Source: Alphaproteobacteria bacterium
Lineage (GTDB): Bacteria > Pseudomonadota > Alphaproteobacteria > UBA9219
Reading direction: 5' to 3'
Assembly: GCA_028865155.1 (NCBI GenBank)
Contig: JAGWKW010000092.1
Coordinates: 1 to 5,840, forward strand
Length of the DNA: 5,840 nt
Every line of letters begins with the position of its first letter. The first letter of the stretch is position 1. Positions 1 to 5,840 of this stretch are shown here, in pieces. Under the pieces are notes generated by a model. The model was not told where the DNA came from, searched no databases, and worked only from the letters and a program-made list of their open reading frames with translations. The position numbers and the translations under genes were made by a program.

Positions 1-887
1 TGGCCGACATTGCCGACCGAGTATCGCTTGACGGTTTTTACCGCTCGATCAAGCCAGATATTACCATTCATATGGCGGCGCAGGCGCTTGTTTTACCTTC
101 ATACAAAGACCCGATTGAAACGTTCCGTGTCAATGTCATGGGAACGGCCACGCTTCTCGATGTAATGCAGAAGGTGGGTGCGCCGCAAACGGTCGTGATT
201 GTTACGACTGACAAGGTGTATGAAAATAGGGAAACAGGCCACGCCTATGCCGAAACGGATGCGCTTGGCGGCGGCGATCCCTATAGCGCCAGCAAGGCTT
301 GCGCCGAAATCGTAGCTCAATCTTTCATATACAGCTTCGCAGGAGAAAGTAGCGTTACGGTCAAAACAGCGCGAGCGGGCAATGTCATCGGCGGCGGCGA
401 TTGGTCTGCCTGCCGCCTTGTTCCGGATATGGTTCGGGCCATCGCTTCGAAACAGGATATCGGGATCAGGCGTCCGGACGCGGTTCGTCCGTGGCAGCAT
501 GTCCTCGAACCGTTGTCGGGGTATCTTGCGCTGGCCAAGCGGACATATGAGGTATCCGCTTCTGTGCCGTTCGACAGCTTTAACTTCGGCCCCAAGATGG
601 AAAGCTGCCGCCCGGTCGGCGAAATCGCCGAAAAATTCCTTGCGGCATGGGGCGAAGGTTATCGCCTGCCGCCGCCCGGAGAAAAGACAGTGCAGCCGCG
701 CGAAGCTTTGTTGCTGCATTTGGATGCGACGCGGGCTCGCGATGTTCTTGACTGGTGGCCGCGCTGGGGCATCGACCGGGCGTTGAAGGAAACGGCCGAT
801 GGCTACAAGGCGGTGCTTGGCCAGTCGCCGTTGCGTGCGATAGATATGTTGACGACGCAGATCGTCGACTATTTCCAGAAATCGTAA
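1..887 (+). CDS. rfbG: CDP-glucose 4,6-dehydratase, 3' part (start lies left of the window)
   Basis: Extended short-chain dehydrogenase that converts CDP-D-glucose to CDP-4-dehydro-6-deoxy-D-glucose in the cytoplasm, the entry step to CDP-linked deoxy and dideoxy sugars of O-antigens. The frame is open from base 3 and gives 294 visible residues; the family is usually about 355, so roughly 60 residues including the GxxGxxG NAD loop are outside. Reading continues upstream of the ATG at 72 with family-like sequence (IKPDITIHMAAQALV), so 72 is not the real start. Visible hallmarks are the active-site TTDKVYEN segment (about 204-227), the YSASK catalytic Tyr/Lys (282-296), the family signature RAGNVIGGGDW (about 372-404) and the RPWQHVLEPLSGY substrate segment. 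The gene ends in tandem TAA TAA and overlaps the convergent glycosyltransferase gene by 19 bases. Identification of the family is firm; the final sugar cannot be told because the downstream genes are not here. Confidence 0.92.
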   Translation, partial: ADIADRVSLDGFYRSIKPDITIHMAAQALVLPSYKDPIETFRVNVMGTATLLDVMQKVGAPQTVVIVTTDKVYENRETGHAYAETDALGGGDPYSASKACAEIVAQSFIYSFAGESSVTVKTARAGNVIGGGDWSACRLVPDMVRAIASKQDIGIRRPDAVRPWQHVLEPLSGYLALAKRTYEVSASVPFDSFNFGPKMESCRPVGEIAEKFLAAWGEGYRLPPPGEKTVQPREALLLHLDATRARDVLDWWPRWGIDRALKETADGYKAVLGQSPLRAIDMLTTQIVDYFQKS

Positions 888-1885
888 TAATGCTGCGCCT
901 TTTCTGGTGCAGTCAGCGCATAGAATTCGCAAATATCGGCCAAAAGATTCGATAGATTTATCTCGCTCGATGCCATCCATTTCTGTGCGATTTTAAGCGT
1001 TTCCGCGTCATATTTGGCATCCGGCGCTTGTCGCATATAGGTATGGAACAGCATTTGATACCAATGTGAAAGGCAGAAAACCGCAAGGGATTGCCGTTGC
1101 TCGCGTGGCATGTCAACGCCACTATACTTGCTCATGAAAGTCTGCGCACCCTCGAAGGCCGCGATCAGCCATTGGATACGGACACCGCTGGTGTCGATCC
1201 CGGCCAGTTTGAAATAGCGCGCGTCGCTTATCAGATTTTGTTCGCCGCCCGTCCAGTTGGAATTGTAATAGTGATATATGTAGCGATCGACGTAGCTGAA
1301 TTTGCCGTGCATCAGATGCAGGCAATTCAACAGCCAGTCATGATAGGAAAGATAGACCGGTAGAGTTGAGCAAAAGCCCAAAACGCTTTTCGAGACGGTG
1401 CGGCGAATGGGCGAGTATTGGAAAATACTTGGACAACCGCCCAGATATGCCTTGAATCTGCCGAGAGCATCCGGCGTGTCGAAACAGTTGAAACGGAAAA
1501 ACTCCGTCTTGCGGTCTTCGTCTATAACGAAGATACCGCTTGTTCCCACATAAGCAGTATCGCCCTTGATCTTGTCGATCTCGTCCAGCAGCGAGGGCAA
1601 GGCATAGCCGTTCACATAATCATCGTCGCATACGGTAAAAACGAATTCGCCTGCAGTTTCGTCCATTAGCTCTCTAATATTTTCTGCGCCGGGGCATTCG
1701 TCGACCGAGATAATGCGGCAGTTCTTTTCTTTGATGCCCGACAGGAACTTGCGTTTTTCCTCGTTGCCGGAATTATCGCGGATGATGATTTCGACATCGT
1801 CGCTTCCCAGCACGCAGGCGTTGAGGATATTCGCGTTGATCCTCGATCCCACATTGTGGCTTGGCATGGCAATGGAGAGTTTCAT
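869..1885 (-). CDS. Glycosyltransferase, family 2-like (GT-A fold)
   Basis: Predicted 338-residue inverting glycosyltransferase acting at the cytoplasmic side of the membrane on a nucleotide-sugar donor; donor and acceptor are unknown. The N-terminus shows the GT2 nucleotide-binding pattern (LSIAMPSHN, residues 3-11; RDNSG, 36-40). The metal-binding DXD motif is present as CDDDY (86-90), after the usual ETAGEFVFTV strand. YHDW (181-184) is where the family often has its catalytic acid/base. Residues about 205-338 form a predicted mostly helical tail with no family I recognise. There is no signal peptide or clear membrane segment. The start ATG overlaps the stop of the preceding glycosyltransferase gene as ATGA and lacks a good ribosome site, so translation is probably coupled. 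It is last in the radical SAM operon and runs into the end of rfbG. Its base composition looks lower in GC than its neighbours. Confidence 0.85.
   Translation of the reverse strand: MKLSIAMPSHNVGSRINANILNACVLGSDDVEIIIRDNSGNEEKRKFLSGIKEKNCRIISVDECPGAENIRELMDETAGEFVFTVCDDDYVNGYALPSLLDEIDKIKGDTAYVGTSGIFVIDEDRKTEFFRFNCFDTPDALGRFKAYLGGCPSIFQYSPIRRTVSKSVLGFCSTLPVYLSYHDWLLNCLHLMHGKFSYVDRYIYHYYNSNWTGGEQNLISDARYFKLAGIDTSGVRIQWLIAAFEGAQTFMSKYSGVDMPREQRQSLAVFCLSHWYQMLFHTYMRQAPDAKYDAETLKIAQKWMASSEINLSNLLADICEFYALTAPEKAQHYYDFWK
893..913 (+). other. Small RNA hairpin just after rfbG; weak terminator candidate
   Basis: Starting five bases after the rfbG stop, CTGCGCC (893-899) pairs with GGTGCAG (907-913) around a seven-base T-rich loop. 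This is a 7-bp stem with one G-U wobble. The wobble works only in RNA of the plus strand (it would be C-A on the other), which favours a role for the rfbG transcript. No T-run follows the stem, so it is not a standard intrinsic terminator. It lies inside the coding sequence of the convergent gene, so chance pairing is quite possible. Confidence 0.22.
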
Positions 1886-3195
1886 ATCGCTTTCGGAACG
1901 GCTTGTTCGGATTCGATGATGCGCCTGTCTTTATCCAGCATTTTTACCCATGCCGCAAGCTGCGCATCTTCAGGGAAGGTTTCGTGAAAATGGTAGGCGG
2001 AGGATTTTGATTTTTCGTAAAGGAAGGGTAGGGCGCGCCGTTGCGCCGCACCCTCATCCCCTTGGGTAAAACAGGCGGCGTAATCGCCAAGGCCTGCCAG
2101 AAACATTTCATGCGGTGTCTTGCCGAAGGCAACCGCAAAATCCGCCTTTTGTTTATCCCGGCGCATGACGTCGCGGTAAATCCCGGCCAGTTTTTCTGCG
2201 CTTGCCGCAACCGAATAGTCGCGCCGGACTTTTTGCGCGGCGGCCGACCCCATTTTTTGTCGCAACGCCGCATCGTCAAGTAGTCGCCATATAGCTGTCG
2301 TGAAGGCTTTCCGGTTGTCGACGACGAAGCCAGTCGCGTTATTTTCGACAATCGCAGTTTCGACCGGATTGTTCCAGACGACAGGCACGGCGCCGCAAGC
2401 CATGGATTCGAGCAAGGCATTTTCGGTCGTGCCATAATGCAAGGGGTTGAGTAGATACGTAAAAATTCCGATACCGGGCAAAACATCCTGCGGTTTCGAG
2501 GTAAAGCCGTGCAGCCGCACGTAATCATGCTTGCGCGCAAAATTTTCGAAATCCGGATTGACGCTGCTGTCGCCATAAATATCGACGCCAAACCCCGGCT
2601 TTGCCGCCTCTTCGAGGCATCCGGCCATATCGGGATGAATTTTAGCCGGGTTTAGCGCACCGAGATAGCCGCATGTCGCAGGCCGTGCACCGGAAGGTGC
2701 AGGGAAATCATCGAACCCGCCGGTGCTGGCGACGCAGGCGAGGATGTTGCCGCGCGCTTTGCCTTTTTGGTCCAGTAAAGGGAGCGATGCGGTCGTCGTG
2801 GCGATAAACGCCTGCGGCGCGCGGTTGAATGCGTAAGGAATTGCGGGGTAGTGCAAACCGGAAGTATGCGACCAAACAACCCAGCGTGCAGCGACGTCTT
2901 TCAAAGCCCCGAAATACCTCAGCATCAAGGGATGATGCCACCACTCGATCTGAACGATGTCGGCGGCGGCGATCTCGCGCAGCAAGGCGGGCATGTCGGG
3001 CGCAATCAAGATATCGGCGCCGCTTTCCTCGATCCGGCGGGCATAACGCGCATCTTGTGGCGATTCGAGGCAGGCGAAAGCATCTTCGATCCCAGTTGCC
3101 GCGCTTCTGTTGTAAATGGCCAGTTCCGACAAAGCGCGTCCGACGCCGCCGCCCATATGGCTTGCGATATGCAGGACGCGGGCCGCACCGGACAT
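1882..3195 (-). CDS. Glycosyltransferase, family 4-like (GT-B fold) with C-terminal extension
   Basis: Predicted 437-residue retaining glycosyltransferase of the GT1/GT4 group, cytoplasmic or membrane-associated, substrate unknown. The N-terminal Rossmann domain opens with the glycine-rich acceptor loop HMGGGVGRALSEL (13-25). The C-terminal nucleotide-sugar domain runs from about 174 (CGYLGALNPAK) to about 344, with the donor-site segment TTENALLESMACGAVPVVW (256-274) followed by NATGFVVD. In this segment Glu263 is the conserved second Glu of the EX7E motif, but the first position is Gly255, with a Glu only at 258. Residues about 345-437 lie beyond the normal end of the fold (GIYRDVM) and form a predicted helical segment I cannot assign. 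The start at 3195 is supported by AAGGA eight bases upstream. It starts five bases after the radical SAM gene and overlaps the next glycosyltransferase gene by four. Confidence 0.85.
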   Translation of the reverse strand: MSGAARVLHIASHMGGGVGRALSELAIYNRSAATGIEDAFACLESPQDARYARRIEESGADILIAPDMPALLREIAAADIVQIEWWHHPLMLRYFGALKDVAARWVVWSHTSGLHYPAIPYAFNRAPQAFIATTTASLPLLDQKGKARGNILACVASTGGFDDFPAPSGARPATCGYLGALNPAKIHPDMAGCLEEAAKPGFGVDIYGDSSVNPDFENFARKHDYVRLHGFTSKPQDVLPGIGIFTYLLNPLHYGTTENALLESMACGAVPVVWNNPVETAIVENNATGFVVDNRKAFTTAIWRLLDDAALRQKMGSAAAQKVRRDYSVAASAEKLAGIYRDVMRRDKQKADFAVAFGKTPHEMFLAGLGDYAACFTQGDEGAAQRRALPFLYEKSKSSAYHFHETFPEDAQLAAWVKMLDKDRRIIESEQAVPKAI

Positions 3196-3200
3196 CGAGG

Positions 3201-4229
3201 CTATCCTTGTGCGGCAGCACGCATTTTAATCAGCCTGTCGGCCAGTTCTTCAGCGTAAGGATCGATATTGTCGGCCATGCAATGCGACAATTGGCCGCAT
3301 TCGGCGCAAACAGGGTTTTCCTTTCGCTTGCCGCGCAAATGGGCGATGCGGTGCTCGAACAGCTTATCGCCTTCCCAGATGGATTTGAGGCTTTCCGTCT
3401 TGACATCGCCGACCAGAAGTTTGCGCGCCCAGTCGAGATAGCACAGGCTGACAAGCCCATCGGCATTGACCGAGATCGAATAAAAAATATAAGGGCAGGT
3501 TTTGATGTCGACAATTTCGTTGTCGTAGATGCCTTTGGTGATTTCGATGCCCATGCGCTCTTCGACGTCGAACACGGGCCAGCATGGCGTGAAGTTTTCC
3601 AGAGAAATGCGGTCGCAGATATTGCCGAACGTGTCGAAGAAAAACTGTTTGTCGGCGTCGGACAGAAAATCGCTCGGCATTTTGATAAAGATTTCGCAGT
3701 TCTTCCTGTTGTCATAAAGAAAGCGAATATTCTCGACAAATTTCTTGAAATCGACCTTGGTGCGCGTGTAACGCAGGAAATCTCCGTCCGACAGGCCGTC
3801 GACGGAGATATTGATGCGGTCGAGGCCGGCATCGACGATTTCGAGCGATTTTTCCGGTGTCAGGTAAAAACCGTTCGAGGTCGTATCGACATAAGGCACG
3901 CGGCCGCTTTGCTTGGCGTAGCGCACCATGTCGGCAAAACGCTTGTTGAGCAAAGGCTCGCCGTCCTTATAGAGGCGCAGAACCTTGAGCGGCTTTTCGA
4001 ATTCGCCTAAATCGTCAATGATTTTCTTGTACAGGTCGAAATCCATCGTGCCTTGGTAACGCCCGGTGCCACGGATAAGTTCATGATCGCCTGTCGGGCA
4101 GAAAGTGCACCGGAAATTGCATGCGCTCGACGGATCGATAAACAGCACGAAAGGCGTGGGCAGGGGAGTGACCGTTTCCAATGGCGTGCGGTCGTCAAGA
4201 TTGATGCGTGGTTTCAGTTTTGCGCGCAT
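3201..4229 (-). CDS. Radical SAM protein with SPASM-like C-terminal iron-sulfur region
   Basis: Predicted 342-residue cytoplasmic radical S-adenosylmethionine enzyme; the reaction is unknown. The SAM-cluster motif CX3CX2C is Cys37, Cys41 and Cys44 (ACNFRCTFCP). The SAM-binding GE-type motif is KDGEPLLN (88-95), followed by TTSNGFYLTPE and AGLDRINISVDG, which are typical barrel segments. The C-terminus has CX12GX4C (Cys245, Cys263) and CX2CX5C (Cys308, Cys311, Cys317), with GDVKTESLKSIWEG between. This matches SPASM-type auxiliary-cluster regions, but the last two cysteines of the full seven-Cys pattern are absent, so one auxiliary cluster is more likely than two. The start is fixed by AGGAG seven bases upstream. 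It leads an operon with two glycosyltransferases, which points to modification of a sugar, lipid carrier or glycosylated peptide rather than RiPP maturation; no small precursor gene is seen nearby. Confidence 0.88.
   Translation of the reverse strand: MRAKLKPRINLDDRTPLETVTPLPTPFVLFIDPSSACNFRCTFCPTGDHELIRGTGRYQGTMDFDLYKKIIDDLGEFEKPLKVLRLYKDGEPLLNKRFADMVRYAKQSGRVPYVDTTSNGFYLTPEKSLEIVDAGLDRINISVDGLSDGDFLRYTRTKVDFKKFVENIRFLYDNRKNCEIFIKMPSDFLSDADKQFFFDTFGNICDRISLENFTPCWPVFDVEERMGIEITKGIYDNEIVDIKTCPYIFYSISVNADGLVSLCYLDWARKLLVGDVKTESLKSIWEGDKLFEHRIAHLRGKRKENPVCAECGQLSHCMADNIDPYAEELADRLIKMRAAAQG
3204..3208 (-). promoter_or_regulatory. Ribosome binding site of the GT4-like gene
   Basis: Minus-strand AAGGA lies eight bases before the ATG at 3195-3193 and supports that start. 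It overlaps the last codons of the radical SAM gene, as expected in a tight operon. Confidence 0.6.
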
Positions 4230-4236
4230 GGCGGCT

Positions 4237-4241
4237 CTCCT
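4237..4241 (-). promoter_or_regulatory. Ribosome binding site of the radical SAM gene
   Basis: Minus-strand AGGAG with a seven-base spacer before the ATG at 4229-4227. It is a strong Shine-Dalgarno match and selects this start. Confidence 0.7.
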
Positions 4242-4257
4242 AACCTTTTAACCATTA

Positions 4258-4270
4258 CGGAATCCTTCCG
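4258..4270. repeat. Short inverted repeat in the leader of the radical SAM operon
   Basis: CGGAA-TCC-TTCCG, a perfect 5-bp inverted repeat with a three-base centre, about 30 bases before the radical SAM start. In the minus-strand RNA it could form a tiny hairpin that hides the AAGGA preceding a small upstream ATG (4255-4253). It could equally be a protein site or chance. Confidence 0.3.
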
Positions 4271-4339
4271 GATCGAACATAAGACGACTAGGCAGTTTTT
4301 TCCCGTAAACGGCAAGCGTCCATAGGTCTTGGATATGTG

Positions 4340-4357
4340 AAGCATGTTTCGTGCCAA
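4340..4357 (-). promoter_or_regulatory. Sigma-54 (-24/-12) promoter for the radical SAM-glycosyltransferase operon
   Basis: The minus strand reads TTGGCACGAAACATGCTT. Against the sigma-54 (RpoN) consensus YTGGCACGRNNNTTGCW this differs at one base (A for the first T of TTGC). The essential GG and GC pairs are present with exactly ten bases between them. The C of the GC pair (4342) as -12 puts the transcription start near 4330, giving a leader of about 100 bases before the radical SAM ATG at 4229. It sits just after the epimerase stop codon, in the only intergenic gap over 100 bases, and points towards the operon. I saw no convincing sigma-70 promoter in the same gap. A sigma-54 promoter needs an activator, whose site would lie upstream, inside the epimerase gene; I could not identify it. 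Confidence 0.65.
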
Positions 4358-4368
4358 GTCGATAGCCT

Positions 4369-5301
4369 CTAAACCCCTTGTTTGGCAATGAATTTTAATC
4401 CTTCTTCGACACCAGTGCCGGCTTTACAGCCGAGCAGTTTTTCGGCTTGCGCCGTCGCGGCGACTGAGCGGTAAATGTCGCCTGTACGAGCAGGGGTAAA
4501 GGCGATTCTCGATTCATGTCCCAGAGCCGCGCTAATCTGTTGCGCAATCTCGAGAACCGAAGTTTCTTTTCCCGTTGCCGCGTTACAGACAGGGGCATCG
4601 GGCGAGGCTTTCGCCAATGCGGCAACGAAGAATTCGACGACATCCGCCACGGCGATGAAATCGCGCGTCTGCTTGCCGTCGCCATAGATCGTGACGCCTT
4701 TGCCGCGCCGGATGCTGTCGGCGAACACGGAAATAACGCCCGAATAGGGTGAAGAGGGGTTTTGCCGCGGGCCGTAGATATTGAACGGGCGCAGGCCGAA
4801 TGTCGGCACGCCTGCGCTGCGTCCCGCGGCGCGGGCCTGAAGTTCGCACCCGGCCTTGTCCACGCCGTAAATTGAGATCGGGCGCAACGGCAAATCTTCA
4901 TGCACCGGGAAAACATCCGTATCGCCATAGACGGCGGCCGAGGAGGCATAGACGACTGGAATAACCCCGGTTTTGCGCTTGGCCGCGGCCTCCAGCAATC
5001 CGACAAAGGCCGACTGGTTGATTTCATGGCTGTTGCGCCATAACTCATTGCATTGCTGAACGGACGCAATGGCGGCGAGGTGAAAACAGGCATTGGCCTC
5101 GCCGATCATGCGCGCAACCAGATCGCTATCGCGCACATCGCCGACCGTCAGCACGGCATCCTTATGGACATTTTCACGCGCGCCGGAACTTAGATCGTCG
5201 AGGATGGCGACCTTATGCCCGTCGGCGACCAGCCGGTCGACCAAATGCGAGCCGACGAAACCTGCACCGCCGGTGACAAGGATGTTTTGCCCGTGATTCA
5301 T
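4369..5301 (-). CDS. NAD-dependent sugar-nucleotide epimerase, GalE-like
   Basis: Predicted 310-residue cytoplasmic extended short-chain dehydrogenase, most like UDP-glucose or UDP-N-acetylglucosamine 4-epimerases, which supply galactose-type sugars for glycans. The NAD loop is TGGAGFVGS (10-18; Gly11, Gly14, Gly17), with the acidic DD at 35-36 ending strand two. The catalytic set is Ser121 (in YASSAAVYGD), Tyr145 and Lys149 (YGVDK). RPFNIYGPRQNPSSPYSG (171-188) and YGDGKQTRDFI (206-216) are the family's substrate segments. Length is normal and the gene looks intact. By hand alignment Ser279 falls at the gatekeeper position of E. coli GalE Tyr299, which would allow N-acetylated substrates. 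The start ATG at 5301 has no clear Shine-Dalgarno; it follows the sodB stop by 22 bases, so it may be read from the sodB transcript. UDP-glucuronate epimerase or a related dehydratase remains possible. Confidence 0.85.
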   Translation of the reverse strand: MNHGQNILVTGGAGFVGSHLVDRLVADGHKVAILDDLSSGARENVHKDAVLTVGDVRDSDLVARMIGEANACFHLAAIASVQQCNELWRNSHEINQSAFVGLLEAAAKRKTGVIPVVYASSAAVYGDTDVFPVHEDLPLRPISIYGVDKAGCELQARAAGRSAGVPTFGLRPFNIYGPRQNPSSPYSGVISVFADSIRRGKGVTIYGDGKQTRDFIAVADVVEFFVAALAKASPDAPVCNAATGKETSVLEIAQQISAALGHESRIAFTPARTGDIYRSVAATAQAEKLLGCKAGTGVEEGLKFIAKQGV

Positions 5302-5323
5302 CCGGAGACTGTAGCCGAATTTA

Positions 5324-5840
5324 TTAGCCGAGTCTTTCGTTCGCGCGGTCCCAATCCAATAGCTTGTCGATCACGGCATTGACGAAATCGGCGCGGCGGT
5401 TCTGGTAGTCGAGGTAATAGGCGTGTTCCCACACATCGATGGTCAGCAGCGGCGTGGCCGCGCCGGAGACGGGCGTTTCGGCATTGCCGGTTTTACGAAT
5501 GGCAAGCTTGCCGTTTTCGGCGACGAGCCAGGCCCAGCCGCTGCCGAACTGCGTCATCGCGGCTTGCGCGAAGTCGGCCTTGAACTTGTCATAGCCGCCC
5601 AGATCGCTGTCGATCATCGCGGCGATTTTCCCGCTCGGCTTGCCGCCCGCGCCCGGCTTCATGCTTTCCCAGAAGAAAGTATGGTTCCAGATTTGCGCGG
5701 CATTGTTGAAAATTCCGCTCTTGTCGGCTTTGCCCGCTGTCGCCTTGATGACGTCGACCAAAGGCATGGTGGCATATTCGGTGCCGTCGGACAGTTTGTT
5801 CAGATTGTCGACATAGGCTTTGTGATGCTTGCCGTAATGG
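5324..5840 (-). CDS. sodB: Superoxide dismutase, Fe type, lacking its N-terminus at the window edge
   Basis: Cytoplasmic enzyme that dismutates superoxide to oxygen and hydrogen peroxide. The frame stays open from the ATG at 5767 to the right edge and encodes the family's helix HYGKHHKAYVDNLNKL there, so 5767 is internal and about 25 residues are missing. The 171 visible residues agree with the usual total near 200. All four metal ligands are in view: His of HYGKHH (5839-5837), His of WNHTFFW, and Asp and His of DVWEHAYY. AAQIWNHTF carries the Gln typical of the iron form, where Mn enzymes usually have Gly-His, although cambialistic use of metals cannot be excluded. FGSGWAWLV and the DYQNRRADFV tail complete the fold. 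There is no sign of truncation other than the window edge. The gene ends 22 bases before the sugar epimerase gene. Confidence 0.95.
   Translation of the reverse strand, partial: HYGKHHKAYVDNLNKLSDGTEYATMPLVDVIKATAGKADKSGIFNNAAQIWNHTFFWESMKPGAGGKPSGKIAAMIDSDLGGYDKFKADFAQAAMTQFGSGWAWLVAENGKLAIRKTGNAETPVSGAATPLLTIDVWEHAYYLDYQNRRADFVNAVIDKLLDWDRANERLG

Noticed and set aside
268..403. Repeated GGCGGCGGCGAT at two places in rfbG
   Set aside because: Both copies encode conserved Gly-Gly-Asp stretches of the enzyme (GGGDP and GGGDW); coding constraint explains them.
99..980. A 293-codon open frame on the minus strand
   Set aside because: Antisense to rfbG, which has unmistakable family motifs; the translated product has no family resemblance and an Arg/His-rich composition typical of a shadow frame.
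2829..4010. A 393-codon open frame on the plus strand
   Set aside because: It lies wholly antisense to the GT4-like and radical SAM genes, both of which have clear motifs. Its product is rich in Arg and has no recognisable domain, and it spans the junction of two real genes. It is a by-product of their codon use.
4301..4316. Terminator for the epimerase gene (CCGT-TT-ACGG stem next to a run of six A/T)
   Set aside because: The stem is only four base pairs, and in the minus-strand RNA the run is A rather than U, so it cannot act as an intrinsic terminator for that gene.
4270..4330. Sigma-70 type promoter in the leader (TTTACG with TCTTAT on the minus strand)
   Set aside because: Both boxes are poor matches and the spacer is 19 bases; the sigma-54 element is far better.
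3201..4368. RiPP system with a precursor peptide for the SPASM-like enzyme
   Set aside because: No small precursor-like frame with its own ribosome site and a Cys- or repeat-rich core is adjacent. The 13-codon upstream frame is too short and overlaps the start codon, and the neighbours are glycosyltransferases.

Overview
This window comes from a moderately GC-rich bacterium, most likely an alphaproteobacterium. I infer this from the style of the Fe-type superoxide dismutase and the overall base composition; nothing here fixes a genus. It reads as part of a surface-polysaccharide or protein-glycosylation locus whose right edge is a housekeeping oxidative-stress gene. Six protein genes fill almost all of it. 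No RNA gene, insertion sequence, CRISPR array or long repeat is visible.

Left part: the 3' portion of a CDP-glucose 4,6-dehydratase gene (rfbG, plus strand) enters from the left edge and ends at 887. It makes the 4-keto-6-deoxy sugar nucleotide that leads to CDP-linked deoxy and dideoxy sugars. It converges on, and overlaps by 19 bases, a leftward operon.

Middle part (4229 down to 869, minus strand): a tightly packed three-gene operon. In transcription order it holds a radical SAM protein with a SPASM-like C-terminal iron-sulfur region, a GT4-like (GT-B) glycosyltransferase with an extra C-terminal segment, and a GT2-like (GT-A) glycosyltransferase. The genes are separated by 5 bases and then joined by an ATGA overlap. 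A near-consensus sigma-54 (-24/-12) promoter lies about 110 bases before the first gene, in the only sizeable intergenic gap (4230-4368).

Right part: an Fe-type superoxide dismutase (sodB, minus strand, start outside the window) is followed 22 bases later by a GalE-like short-chain sugar-nucleotide epimerase.

Taken together, rfbG and the epimerase would supply activated sugars, the two glycosyltransferases would assemble a glycan, and the radical SAM enzyme would modify a sugar, lipid or peptide in the same pathway. The most interesting hypothesis is a sigma-54-controlled glycan-modification operon. In this class of bacteria sigma-54 often serves flagellar or nitrogen-related genes, so flagellin or envelope glycosylation is a reasonable but unproven target.
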